A stretch of DNA of 64,000 nt from Tubulanus polymorphus (lineage: Eukaryota; Nemertea; Palaeonemertea; Tubulaniformes; Tubulanidae), in the NCBI RefSeq assembly GCF_964204645.1, contig NC_134029.1, positions 24,074,450-24,138,449 of the forward strand, written 5' to 3'. Position 1 is the first letter of the stretch. Each line of letters opens with the position of its first letter. The notes under the pieces were generated by a model that made no database searches, was not told where the DNA came from, and saw only the letters and a program-made list of their open reading frames with translations. This document shows, piece after piece, positions 49,954-61,200 of this stretch. Made by a program: the position numbers and the translations under genes.

Positions 49954-52900
49954 ATGTTTATGTTTCGATTCTCGCTTAAATTGTTATATTTCTGTGTTTT
50001 CAGTAATGTCGGTAATGGTACCGAAAGTGATGTTCTCGCGGCGAGTCCATTTATGGCATCAATGATTGGAATGTTGGAGCAACGCGGCTACGACAAATAT
50101 GTGTACCCCAGTCAAGGTACAAGTAAGTGCTTTTCGTCATCCATAAAAAATTGAAAAAAAAACCATTGAAGCTTTTTTGAAAGGCATTTTAAACGAAAAT
50201 ATGATTTTCGTAAGAAATTCTGAAGAGGATACCGAAATGATTGGCAATTACGCCGAGGAATTTATGACATCGTAAACCATAAACTAAATTAGCATATAAC
50301 ACGTTTAGAAAGAAAACCTAATTTAGGAGCATGAATTCGCTACACATAACAGTAGAATCTCGTTAAAACGAACTTCAGGGAAACAGAAAATATGTTCGTA
50401 ATAGTCGATAATTCGTCAATATCCAGTATGAAATGATTGAAATTGTCCTATTTGAGAAGAAATTCTAGGTTTGAAATAACGGATAAATCGCTCGAGGTTG
50501 TTATAATGAGGTTCCACTGTATGAAACCGATAAGCGCCATTTTCAAGCCATTTCAGTTGTAAATTGAAAGGAAATTTGTCGGAGAGAGAACGGAATTTCT
50601 TCACGAATGAGGAATTTCTCTCGCTAAAGTAGTCGATCGTCGCTTTTGATCGAATGTATCTTCCGTGGTGACCTCGAATCTGGAGATAACAAAACAAATA
50701 TACCTATCCAATGAAGCGTTCTCGGTCAATACGCAGAGGAAAACAATGTCGTCTTATCATCGCTCCTTGATGGCATTTACCTGTTCTTAGGTTCCGTTGC
50801 CGCCCATATTTTGACAGTATTTCATCTTTCTCCACGAAACCCGGCATCAAACGACGACCGGCGAATGTCGCGGCGCGCTTGTCCGTAAATCGTTACGGGA
50901 ACAGAGATGATCGTTTTCGTCGTAGAAAACCAGGTCAATCGTCTGCTAGAAGTAACCGCCGCCGCTCACGCGTGAAAATAAATGCGGAATCAAACGCAGT
51001 TATTTTCTACGTGCAGTCGCTAACAAGCGGGGAATTCAATCAGCCCGGGTTAATTATATTCGTAAATATGCAACATATGACAGGTATTTTTTACCGTCAT
51101 GTGACGTGTATTTACATTTTAGACTATGATCATGTTCGCAAATCCGACGCGCAATCTGCAGGTTATATTGACACTTTCTTTTAGACAAATCGAAGGAGAA
51201 CATTCTTTGATGCATTAAAAAACAACGCAGTTGCGTCAAGAAAGAAACGCGATCATAATAGATCCCGCGATCTCGCGATAGTCTTTGGTCTGAATCGAAA
51301 TAGTTTCGATGGACATTAAAATATATATAATTTAATTACAAAAAAACCAGACGGTCATTTCAAGTAAAAAAGCAAGGGATATTTGCTGACTGGTGCATTC
51401 TGATTGTATTGAATATGTTATAAAACGAATATTTCCGCATCAGACATTATGCAGTATTTTGTGTTGCAGATAACGTGACCATCGTTCATACAGGGATATA
51501 TATCAACAGTATCAGTTCTATAAACGAATTAGCAATGGTAAGTGCTGTGTGTAGCAAACTGTTTTCAAATGTTGATGAATATTCATTATATCGGTTTTCG
51601 TGCTTTGCTAATTTCTTTTCTTGGAATTTCCATATTTAAAGGAGATGGATTTAGATATATTTTTGAGACATAGATGGCACGACCCGCGGTTGAAAGGTTT
51701 GGCCGATCATGAAATAGAAGCTCACAGTTTGCTTAGAGAGCGTCTCTGGCAGCCGGATCTATTCTTTCTGAATTCGAAGAACGCCTATTTTCACGATGTC
51801 ACAAAAATAAATCGCGCCGTATCGATTTTTCCGGATGGAAAGGTTAGAAGCAGCATTAGGTAGGTTGTGAGAAGACGCAGGATCGGTTTGATCCAAGGTA
51901 ATTCTGCGCGACTTCAGAATTGGTAAAAAGGGCCAAACGTGTTGTGAGTGACGTTGAATACCATTGATTTGACATCTTTCATAAAGCTTCTTCGGGCGAA
52001 CATCAACAGCAGTTAATAAGTCTATTGTGCTATATCTACTCAAAGGCATAGCAATTTGATTTCAGTCCACGTTGTTTCGTGTGGCATTTCCCGATTGCAG
52101 TCGCCAAATAACCATTTTCGAGAAAACATGCTCTTTATGGGATTGGCTTGTATTGGAATTTTCGCCACTGCGTCTGTAGAAGGCGTGATCGGCTGTAAAT
52201 ATCGCAGATGCAATGAATTCATATCGTGTGCTGGTTTTCCGCTTAATTTGATTTTACTCGAGTATTAACGATGAACCATCAGTCGTGTGCGCGTCGAGAT
52301 ACATTTACGACAATTGGATTATTAACACAAGTGTATCTCTATCTCTATCTCTATCTCGCGTGGAAATCCGCGACGAAAAATTGCGCGCTGAATTTTCCGA
52401 TACCGTAAAAATCGGGTAACAGCAAATTTTATCGGGTGGCGGTGTTTGGAAGATTGAGCGCGCAATGGAGGCGAGCAAATTAAAACACTAATTAAATAAC
52501 CCGCCCGCGGTTTGATCAGTTCCACCGTTCATAGCAATTATAGGTAATTTTCATACCGTTGAATATATCACCAATATCGCGCGTTCCGTGGGTGCATTAT
52601 AGATTTTTATCGAAGTGTCGGGTAATGGATACTTGACGGTTCACACAAACCTGGTTCGCACCGGTATTCGCTCCAATATTCCTGATACTTTATTGTGTAA
52701 GATATTTGATTACGGCGTATCTGCCGGATATTCAAAAAACGGGAAAATCTCATAATATCGAATTCGCGATACAATTTCACTCCGACATTCGCGAACGAGT
52801 TGAGTTCTATAGTAACTTATACCAGTCGTCAAATAGTTCATTTAAACAGAAGTAAGAAAGTGTTTGACGGAACAATTCACAAATGCGTTCAACACAATTT

Positions 52901-55900
52901 AATATCCGCTTTAACAAATAAAAACCAGACTTGCGCGATGAATTTAAAAATGTTGAAGAAGTCATTTCGTCTTTCTCGAGTTGTATTGAAAATGTTTCAT
53001 ACCTACTCGTCTGAATTCCAAGTGAAATCGATAAATAGAGGCTGAACACGGAAATCTGAACGCCGGGAACGAACGGTTTCCGCGTCGTCACTGCGGGGAT
53101 GTACGATATTGATGATGGAAAAAATGTACACTTCATCTTGGTTGAATCGGTGCAAAAAGTAACCATTTGATAATAAAAGTAACTCATACTGACGACGACA
53201 GAATATCATGCATATTTCATGATGGTAAAAAACATCCGTGCGTCTGTCGGCCGATAGATCCTGAAACAAACCACTTCTCAATTTTCGTACAAAAGCAATG
53301 TTTCCCGCAGCGGTTCTGTCTCCCTTCAGTCATCAACGTATCATCTTCGAGTTGCAAAATCGGTCATGTATTCAATTCGTACTAACGGTTTTTGTATCGT
53401 GAGGACCATTTTTCACTAAAGATTCGTTGTCAATGTTTTTTTAAATTGTCAATTCAGTCGCGGTAAAAAGAAAACATTTTTCTCGAAATTTCCGTCGTCG
53501 CTGATGAAATCTGCTGCGAGAATGTCGCTTATTTAATCATCGTTGGACGGGTGAAAAGTTCAGTAAGATCGTATGTCATCTTCGTGACATCAAAATACAC
53601 TGACGCTGATTTCATTAGCGATGTTTGTGTAGCTACTTGGTTGTATCCGGGGGCAGGTGATGACGAACACTTTTCGACAAGATTTGTATTTGATTAACGA
53701 TGCTCTCAAGCGGAAAGATGATATATTTCAACTTGTTGCAAAAAACTAATCAGTTGACATCAGACACAATTGATTCACCTTAATTTCGACTCGTTAATTT
53801 TAGGGTAACAGTAAAGTTACATTGTCCAATGTTCCTACGTGATTTTCCAATGGATGAACAGACATGTCCACTTACAATGGAAAGCTGTAAGTAACTAGAG
53901 TAAAAAGTTGATACGTAGGTGGATTAATTTCTTTTCGTTAAATCTGTTCGTTCGGAAGTTTCAAAAAAGACGATTGCTTTCGTGTTGGATTACAGATAGC
54001 ATGCCAGCGAATAAACTACAATACAAATGGCACGCGAAGACCGTCGAGATACGAAAAATGCAGCTGCCCAGATTTAATTTGTACCATCCTCCGACTCCAC
54101 ATACGTGTTCTAAATCTTATCGCACGGGTAAGTGTGCACGCAGCGCGTCAGGTATTCCAGAAATATCTACCGAACAACCTCTTTTTACCGAAGCGAATGG
54201 TCGTCGAATAAATTCGTTTTACATTCCGGCTCTGGCCCGGTTTTCGAAGAATGCATTATGAAATAGAGGGGTTGATTGGAAACACAAATGGAATTTCGGC
54301 ACATTTTTTCTATTCATTGTTTTTGTTTCAGGTAATTTTTCTTGCCTGCAAATGGATATATCGCTCAATCGTCAACTCGGTTATTACCTCATTCAAGTTT
54401 ACGTACCAAGTTTCCTGGTGGTAACTGTCAGCTGGGTTTCGTTCTGGTTGAGTCCCGAGGCGACACCGGCTCGTACCTCGGTCGGCGTGGTCACCGTACT
54501 AACCGTCACCACACAGAATGCCAACATCGGTTCGTCCATTCCAAAAGTGTCTTACGTGAAGGCCATCGACATCTGGTATTCAACTTGTTTGTTTTTTGTA
54601 TTTGCCGCACTGCTGGAGTTTGCCATGGCGAATACCGTGTGGAGAAAGGAATTACAACAGCTGAGGAGACAGGTAAAAATACTGGTCAATATTTACAATA
54701 TACTCGACCCTTGTCATCGTGGGGGTATTTTTTCTTTAGCTGTAACCGGATTATTCCTCAAACGGATGTGACGTGTTGTTTGATTAACGCTACTGCGCAC
54801 GGTGTTAATGGCGAGATGGTAAACTAACCGTTAGTTTACATCCCCGAAAGGACAGTCGTTCGTTTTTTAAATCGCATTTTATTACACCGCTACTAAAAGA
54901 CTGAGTTTCCCAGGCGAATACGTCGATTCGTCGGTAGTGATGTAGATATTTTTGTCAATCAGGGAAATGTCTCAAACCAACAGCGTCGATTTATCCATTA
55001 GTGATTAATTGCGTCCATTATTTCGTCGCGTATCTAACAAAAATAATTGTTGTTTTTCTCAAGTATTGGTTAATTCCAAATCTCCAGGGGACCTGACAGG
55101 CAGAGATCCAGACTATAATCCATGTATTCCACCGGTGTTAGTACAGGCGAGATCGAAAAAGTGTCTGTTTCCCGAAAGTTCCTTCTTGAATATCTGTCGC
55201 ATAAATAAACAATTCTACAAAAAGTTGTCTGTCTTTGACAACTTATAGATGAGAGTCTACGACATTTCATCAGGTGGAATCTAAATGATGACACGCGGGT
55301 ATCTGTTGGTCAGTGGCCGTAAAAAAGTGCCCTGCGGGACAAAATATAAAGCGCATTTATTCTAATTCCAGAATACAATGTAAAATGGATCCCTTGGATT
55401 CGCCGCTGATTGAGTCTAAAAAATTTCAAATAATGAAAGTTGAATTAACTTACAAAAAAAACTTTGTTAGGCATATGTGACAAGGTGTATCTGGCCAAAT
55501 GGACTAGTTCTATGTTGGTCTATTGGTTAATGTCTATTTCAAACTGACTTAAGAGGACATCAGGCGGACTAGCTCAGTCATTTGGGTGATACATCCCTGA
55601 TAAAGCAATGCTTTAGTTCAACTGCCAGCCCGATTCTTGTCATCGCTTTTATCGCGTGTGTACCACCAAACCCGACTGAGCTAGGCCACCTGATGTCCTT
55701 TCAAGTCAAGTTGAAGTAGACATTATTCCGGCCCTTGTCCCCTAATTTACTGAGATTCGTTATCGATGATAATCACCACGCGTCGTTTTTGATTTGTTTT
55801 TCAGGAGAGACTATTGACTATGCAGAAACAACAACAAGAGAACAATCGTGACAATGATGGTGCTAATATCGACTTCAACAAATTCGTGCCTTTACCATAC

Positions 55901-56083
55901 CGGGTACAAGCCGATACCGAACAGGCGATAGACAAGAAGAAAAAACTTGTGACTGCTCGCAAAATCGACATCGGGTCGAGAATAGTTTTCCCTGTTTGTT
56001 TTCTCATTTTCAATCTAGTCTACTGGCCGTATTATCTGCGTCCGGAACATTTTCACGAACCAGATACAAATCTAGAACTGTGA
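49954..56083 (+). CDS. Glycine-receptor-like Cys-loop anion channel subunit, paralog 2
   Basis: Exons: 49954-50122, 51470-51537, 51642-51859, 53804-53886, 53996-54127, 54332-54672 and 55805-56083, totalling 429 residues. Exons 2-4 (68, 218 and 83 bp) equal those of the paralog 34 kb upstream, showing tandem duplication. Order: signal peptide (FRFSLKLLYFCVF), extracellular domain (INSISSI, DPRLKGL, LWQPDLFFLN), Cys-loop C159...C173, loop-C disulfide C217/C228, M1, M2 after PAR, M3, a cytoplasmic loop with QKQQQENN, and M4 (VFPVCFLIFNLVYW). GlyR ligand contacts are largely kept: Arg88 in FLRHRW, SIR in loop E, Tyr180 in place of the loop-B Phe, and Tyr221, Thr223 and Phe226 in loop C. A glycine-like or other small amino-acid ligand is plausible. 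M2 6' is Val277. An acceptor at 50001-50003 (TTTTCAG) inside the first exon means an alternative upstream signal-peptide exon is possible. The intron before the last exon carries a tRNA-headed foldback. Confidence 0.93.
50347..50521. mobile_element. Pogo-like MITE in the first intron of receptor 2
   Basis: The unit runs from about TAACAGTAGAATCTCGTTA to GAGGTTCCACTGTA, with an interior like the 1381-1537 copy (AACGAACTTCAGGGAAACAG and GAAATTCTAGG). It has no coding content. Confidence 0.6.
55528..55724. mobile_element. Foldback element with tRNA-like (SINE) heads in both arms
   Basis: The left arm GTCTATTTC...GGACATCAGG...CTAGCTCAGTC is complementary over about 60 bp to the right arm CGACTGAGCTAGGCCACCTGATGTCC...GAAGTAGAC. 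Each arm reads outward-in as a tRNA 5' half with an A box (TAGCTCAGT...GG). The loop supplies a B-box-like TAGTTCAACTGCC for the plus-strand head. It lies in the last intron of receptor 2. Confidence 0.7.
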
Positions 56084-57028
56084 TCGTCGTCGTCGTAGTT
56101 GTCGTGGTTTCTATTTAAAGTCTCCTCACCTGCCGCGCGTGTCAAATCAAACGGATATGTTTGCCTGTGATGAATGCGCCTACATGAATAAATTACACGT
56201 GTTGCTTCTTTTCCAAACACTTTTGAGTCGTTGTCTTCAAAGCGTTCGCTATCCCAAACATAGGGAACAGTGGCTTCATCACCGGCTTTGTTTATCACGA
56301 AACGGTCAGGCTCTTCGGGACGGTAACAAAAGCAACTTTCTCACAAGGATTTCAGTACGGTACTTAAAAAAAAATATTCAGACGGATTGAACCATTCGAG
56401 CTGGCTTATTCGCGGCTTATTCAGTACACTACCGATATACCGGGCACAGCAAGTATCGGAAGTGCTTCTCGATCCGCGCTGAAAACTCGGTCCAGATATC
56501 GTACTGAGTTCACCTCACCGTTAATCGTCTGTGGGTACTGAAATGACCCGTAATTGAAGCTACTTATTCGTTAAATACAAGTAAGGATTAATGTGTTATT
56601 GAGAATGTATTTTTTATTTTTGCACTGAACTACAGTAGCGTGAACTACATGTACTACAGTTGTCGATGTATATATCTATGATAAGAGCTCATCTGTAAAA
56701 TCCATAGAATAACTGAACCTGGAGATCGAATCTGTATTTTTATGATGATGTTTGTATCTATTGCGGACGAATTGAACAAGTTCCACAGTTGTGTAGATAA
56801 GAGTGAGAAAATTACGTATATTCATTTTCGATGGCGTACGGTTACGCGTACAACTGGTGAGTTAAACGTGAACCGAAAACTGTGCAACTGGATTCAGATA
56901 TTGTTATGAAGAAAAAGGTTCTTCGTCGAAGGAAAATTGTATGTTGTATTTTTGAGAATGAAATCGGATTAGAAACCCATTTTGTGTGTTAATTGAGTGT
57001 GTGATTGAATCGTTGAATGTCTGTTGGA

Positions 57029-57034
57029 AATAAA
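57029..57034 (+). terminator. Candidate polyadenylation signal of receptor 2
   Basis: AATAAA 946 bp after the TGA stop is the first of a cluster of canonical hexamers extending to about 57170. Confidence 0.4.
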
Positions 57035-57390
57035 ATGAATGTAAGGTGAATGCGTGGCCGTGACCTTCATGTCAGCTTCAGAGTATCAACAAATAAAACA
57101 AATAAACAGAGTTGACGATTTTTTGAATGTATATAATAAACAATGTTTGAAAACTACTGAAACGAATAAATACATTTTCATTCTAAAACTCCTCGTTGAA
57201 TTAATTTAATCATTGTGCGCGTATATGTTTGTATATATCTGTATACGGTATATATATATATTTGTGTTTTGATTGTGTTGATCAATTGGTTGTGAATCTT
57301 GATGATGAAGTACGGAGAGGCCTGAGTGAGTCAGTATGAGATCGTGTTGCGCGTGTCCAAAAATATATTTGGGCGAGAGACTGAAATAGC

Positions 57391-57563
57391 AAGTCTAACG
57401 ATGGTCAGTTGTTTTGGATTACATTTCCAAAAGCCCAAGAAATCTAAAATTCAAGATCCTTCATGGTTTGGTTTAAGTCCGAACGATGGTCAGTTGTTTT
57501 GGATTATACCTATTTCCAAAAGCCTCCAAGAAATCTAAATTCAAGGTCCTTCATGGTTTGGTT
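57391..57563. repeat. 84-bp tandem duplication
   Basis: The block beginning AAGTCTAACGATGGTCAG (57391) is repeated from AAGTCCGAACGATGGTCAG (57475). Both copies contain CCTTCATGGTTTGGTTT near their ends and differ by several substitutions and small indels. Confidence 0.85.
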
Positions 57564-57893
57564 TTGATTAAAAGGTAACGGAGAATGTCTATAATGTTCC
57601 ATTTCGCTAGTGAATTGACGACCCAAAGGACGGATACGTCTTAAGATTATAAATTGAAAGCTTATAAATTGAAATTCAATTCGTTATCGTTGAATTTCGT
57701 TGTAAAATTCATTTGTTTATCACTTCAGTTATTTCATTGTCTAAATAAATTTTATCATGATTTTCCAAAAAAGTCTTGTTGTCAAATGGCGTTTATTGGG
57801 TGAAGGATTGTACAGTAACACCTGAGTTATTCCGAATTATCTATAACCAATATGAATAAAATCCAGATTCCACGGCATGTTCACATATACTTA

Positions 57894-57899
57894 TTTATT
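57894..57899 (-). terminator. Candidate polyadenylation signal of CARS2
   Basis: TTTATT on the plus strand gives AATAAA on the minus strand, about 345 bp beyond the CARS2 stop codon. Confidence 0.5.
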
Positions 57900-58243
57900 T
57901 ACAGCCTTACTCTGAGGCCAGTAACAAAACAGGTTCATTACACACAAGACCTCAAACTTTCTGGCTACCCTTATACAGACAGAAATACTACATCATTAAG
58001 CACACATTCAAAACCAACCCTTATCAGCTTCAAGTACAAAAACATTGTGAGACAAGTGTTTTAGTTGTTTAGCACAATTGCTGATGGCGGTTACACTTGA
58101 AGTGAAATGAGCACTTGTTCTTCTTTAATGTCTTCTATTCACTACGATCTGCAATCAATAAATTTAGCGTTTGATATACACGTAATTTGAATGAGGTTTT
58201 TTGCATAAATACAAACAATATAGCAACGAGTTCTGACCTTGTG

Positions 58244-61200
58244 TCAACTGGAAGCCTTTCCGCTATCAGCAGCCTTTTCTTTCAACGGTTGATCTTCAAG
58301 AATTTGCCAAGAAGAATCTTTCCCTCGGTCCTATAGAATTGAACAAGCATTCGATAAGCGTTTGGGACTAAAAACATTTAACCAAATTTTTTATAGATGA
58401 TTTCTCCTAATAGATTTCAGAAAAATTATCATTTTTATCTAGTTGACCTCCTGTATAGGTAGGCCTGCTTGTTTTTTTTTTGCTTGATGTCGTATGGATT
58501 GACTAACCCTATCAGATTGCCTACACACTGTAAGCAACTATCAGGACTCAAACCTTCTTTAGAATGAAATAAAATCACATCATACTCGTGCCTAATCTCT
58601 TACCTTTATCTGTACACCACACACGACTAAATCTTCTCTGAATTTATCACAAGATTCTAACATATCGTCACTTATTTGATGATGATTATTATTTTCTATC
58701 TGACTCGTTGAATCACTATTCTCATTATTCTGGTCGTGTTCACTATTTGTCTGTGATGATTTTTTCATCGGTTTTGAAACTGATTTTCTATGTTTTAAAG
58801 CCTGTTGACGAATTGCCGATCGGAATTTAACGACGTTGTCCAGGACGCTGGTTAACTGCTGATCTTTCATATTGTCCGTTATAGCCTGGAATATATTTGA
58901 AACATTTCATGAGAATGAAGAAAAATTCATAAATCAGGCAAACATTAGTGGTATAGTCTTAGTTATATCCAAAGAACTCAGATACGGTCGTGAACTGGTG
59001 TCCGTCATACTGGTCTTCAGATCAGCTTTAGACTAATGGGTTCCATAACTGAGCGTAAAATTTGACCCCAGAATCATTATATTGAAATTTAACTAATTCT
59101 AACCCTCAGACTTAGTATTAATTCACAACTGTGGAACTCCGTTGTAAATTAAGTGGTATCTAATCATAAGATTTCTCTAGTTGTTACATCAGCTATAGAA
59201 CTAGGAAATTCTGGAAATGCAGTCGATAAGATGAGCTGAATTAGACTACAGCAGTACTGGAGATGATACCTACCTGTCTGGTTGTTAACTGAATACCTAA
59301 CGTATCGGTAAAACGGTGTATAAATGCTACAAGAGCTGCTATCACAGTCGGGCTACGAACATGATCGGTATTCTGAAATATAACATAAAACATTCCTCAT
59401 CAACTCGGTTCTCAAACACTGGATTCTAAGATCTAAACTCTAGAAATAGGTCCCGATTTCTGAAATACAGTGAAACTTCTCTGAAATCGTCATAGTTGAT
59501 ATGATCATTACATCGATGACTTAAGCAAGTTTGACAGTATATAACATTGCGAGGTAAAGTACCGTTGTATGACGTCCGAGTTCGATATTTCCTTTACGTA
59601 ACAAAGTTTTAATTGCTTCCATCGCTCGAGGAGTATCAAAATCATCGGCCAGTGCACTTCTTACTACTCTCTGCGTCTCTGCAAGGCTTCAAAAATAAAA
59701 CGACAACATATTCACGGAAAACGATGAATAATCTTGAGTTTAAAACTTGATGTTTTTCTTTTGATTGTGACTTTTTGTTTCTACAACCAAAAAAATATTC
59801 ACTACGACTATCAGTGAAGAGAACAGTAAACTGAGATTATTGATAGTTGATAATACCTTTCCCATAATAGTGAATCATTGATAGGTTCTACGTTACTGTT
59901 TCCTCGTATATACGAATCAGCGCACTCCAAGAAAGCCGTCAATTGTCGGTTAATACTGACTGATTTCTGCATGATTTCATCGCTGTAATCAATCCCTGAA
60001 ATATTGAGAAAATTACACAATTTAAATTTTCACAATCAGAAAACTATGCAGTCGAAATCTGATTACTGAAATTTTCTTCTCTATTAAGTCCTAATTTGTA
60101 TTTCTAATTCAATTTACTTAGTGTAAGTCATTATTTGGACAAGCTATCAACATAATACTTGTCACAACTACACCGACTGCAATAAGTTTCACTGAAATAT
60201 CTAATTATGAAATATCGTACTTTTCCGATAATGAGACAAAAGACAAAATATTCTGAACTGATTTGGTGTATATTTGCTGAGTAGATCCGGAACAGTGACA
60301 TAGTTCTTCAATGATTTGGACATCTTATCAGCGTCATACTTCAAATGTAAATGACCTGCAAAAACAGAATAACACATAACTCAAAAATAGTTTAAAATCA
60401 GTGAATGATTCTATCATAATGTTTACTTTCCATCAACCGATAAGTGATTGAGGATATTTGAATTGGAGAAAAACCCACAGTTAAAATTAAAATGTGAAAA
60501 TGGCTTTTAGCATTTGAGTCAAACTACTCTTATAGTCTTTTTTTGTAATACTGAGCTTTATGACAATAGTTTATATAAATTATGGAAGTTATTTTTACCA
60601 CAATGAATCCAGTAATTCACCCACTGATTACAACAGTAATAAGACTGAGATTGAGCGAGTTCATTTTCATGATGTGGAAATCTGAGGTCGTCGCCTCCCG
60701 AGTGGATATCAACATTACGACCATAAACTGAACTGAAATCAAAACACGTTCAAACATCGTTTAATTGACGAGGCACGAGGAACAGGAGTGGATACAGGGT
60801 TAGGCAATCACTCCTTGGTAAACTCTCTAAATAAACCGTTGATTACACACTTTCTCATAATGATAGAATAAAATCCAGGAATGAGAAAGAAAAACACATC
60901 CAGAATGTTTCCTTTATTAGCTACTATTTCATGAAATACACGTATTAGCAGCTCAAGGAAATATTTTGCACTCCTTTTTCTTTCTTATTGCAGGATTGTA
61001 TATTTAGATTATGACTGACATTACCTCGCTATTGTTGAGCATTCAATATGCCAACCGGGTCTACCCCGACCCCACGGAGCTTGCCACCACGGTTCTCCCG
61101 GTTTCGCGCTTTTCCACAAAGCGAAATCTCGAGGACTTCTTTTTTCAGTTGTCGCTGCAAGAAAATAAATCCGAGGAAATACGTAGAATGGTATGTAGAA

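Larger units (their letters stand above)
56084..57893. other. 3' UTR of receptor 2 and convergent intergenic region
   Basis: Candidate plus-strand AATAAA signals occur from 57029 onward (also near 57088, 57137 and 57165), implying a 3' UTR of about 0.9-1.1 kb if used. The rest holds an 84-bp tandem duplication (57391-57563) and no coding exon. CARS2 ends from the opposite side. Confidence 0.5.

Noticed and set aside
54342-54827. 161-codon plus-strand frame overlapping the second receptor
   Set aside because: It is a shadow of the M1-M3 exon in another frame; the receptor frame carries all family motifs.
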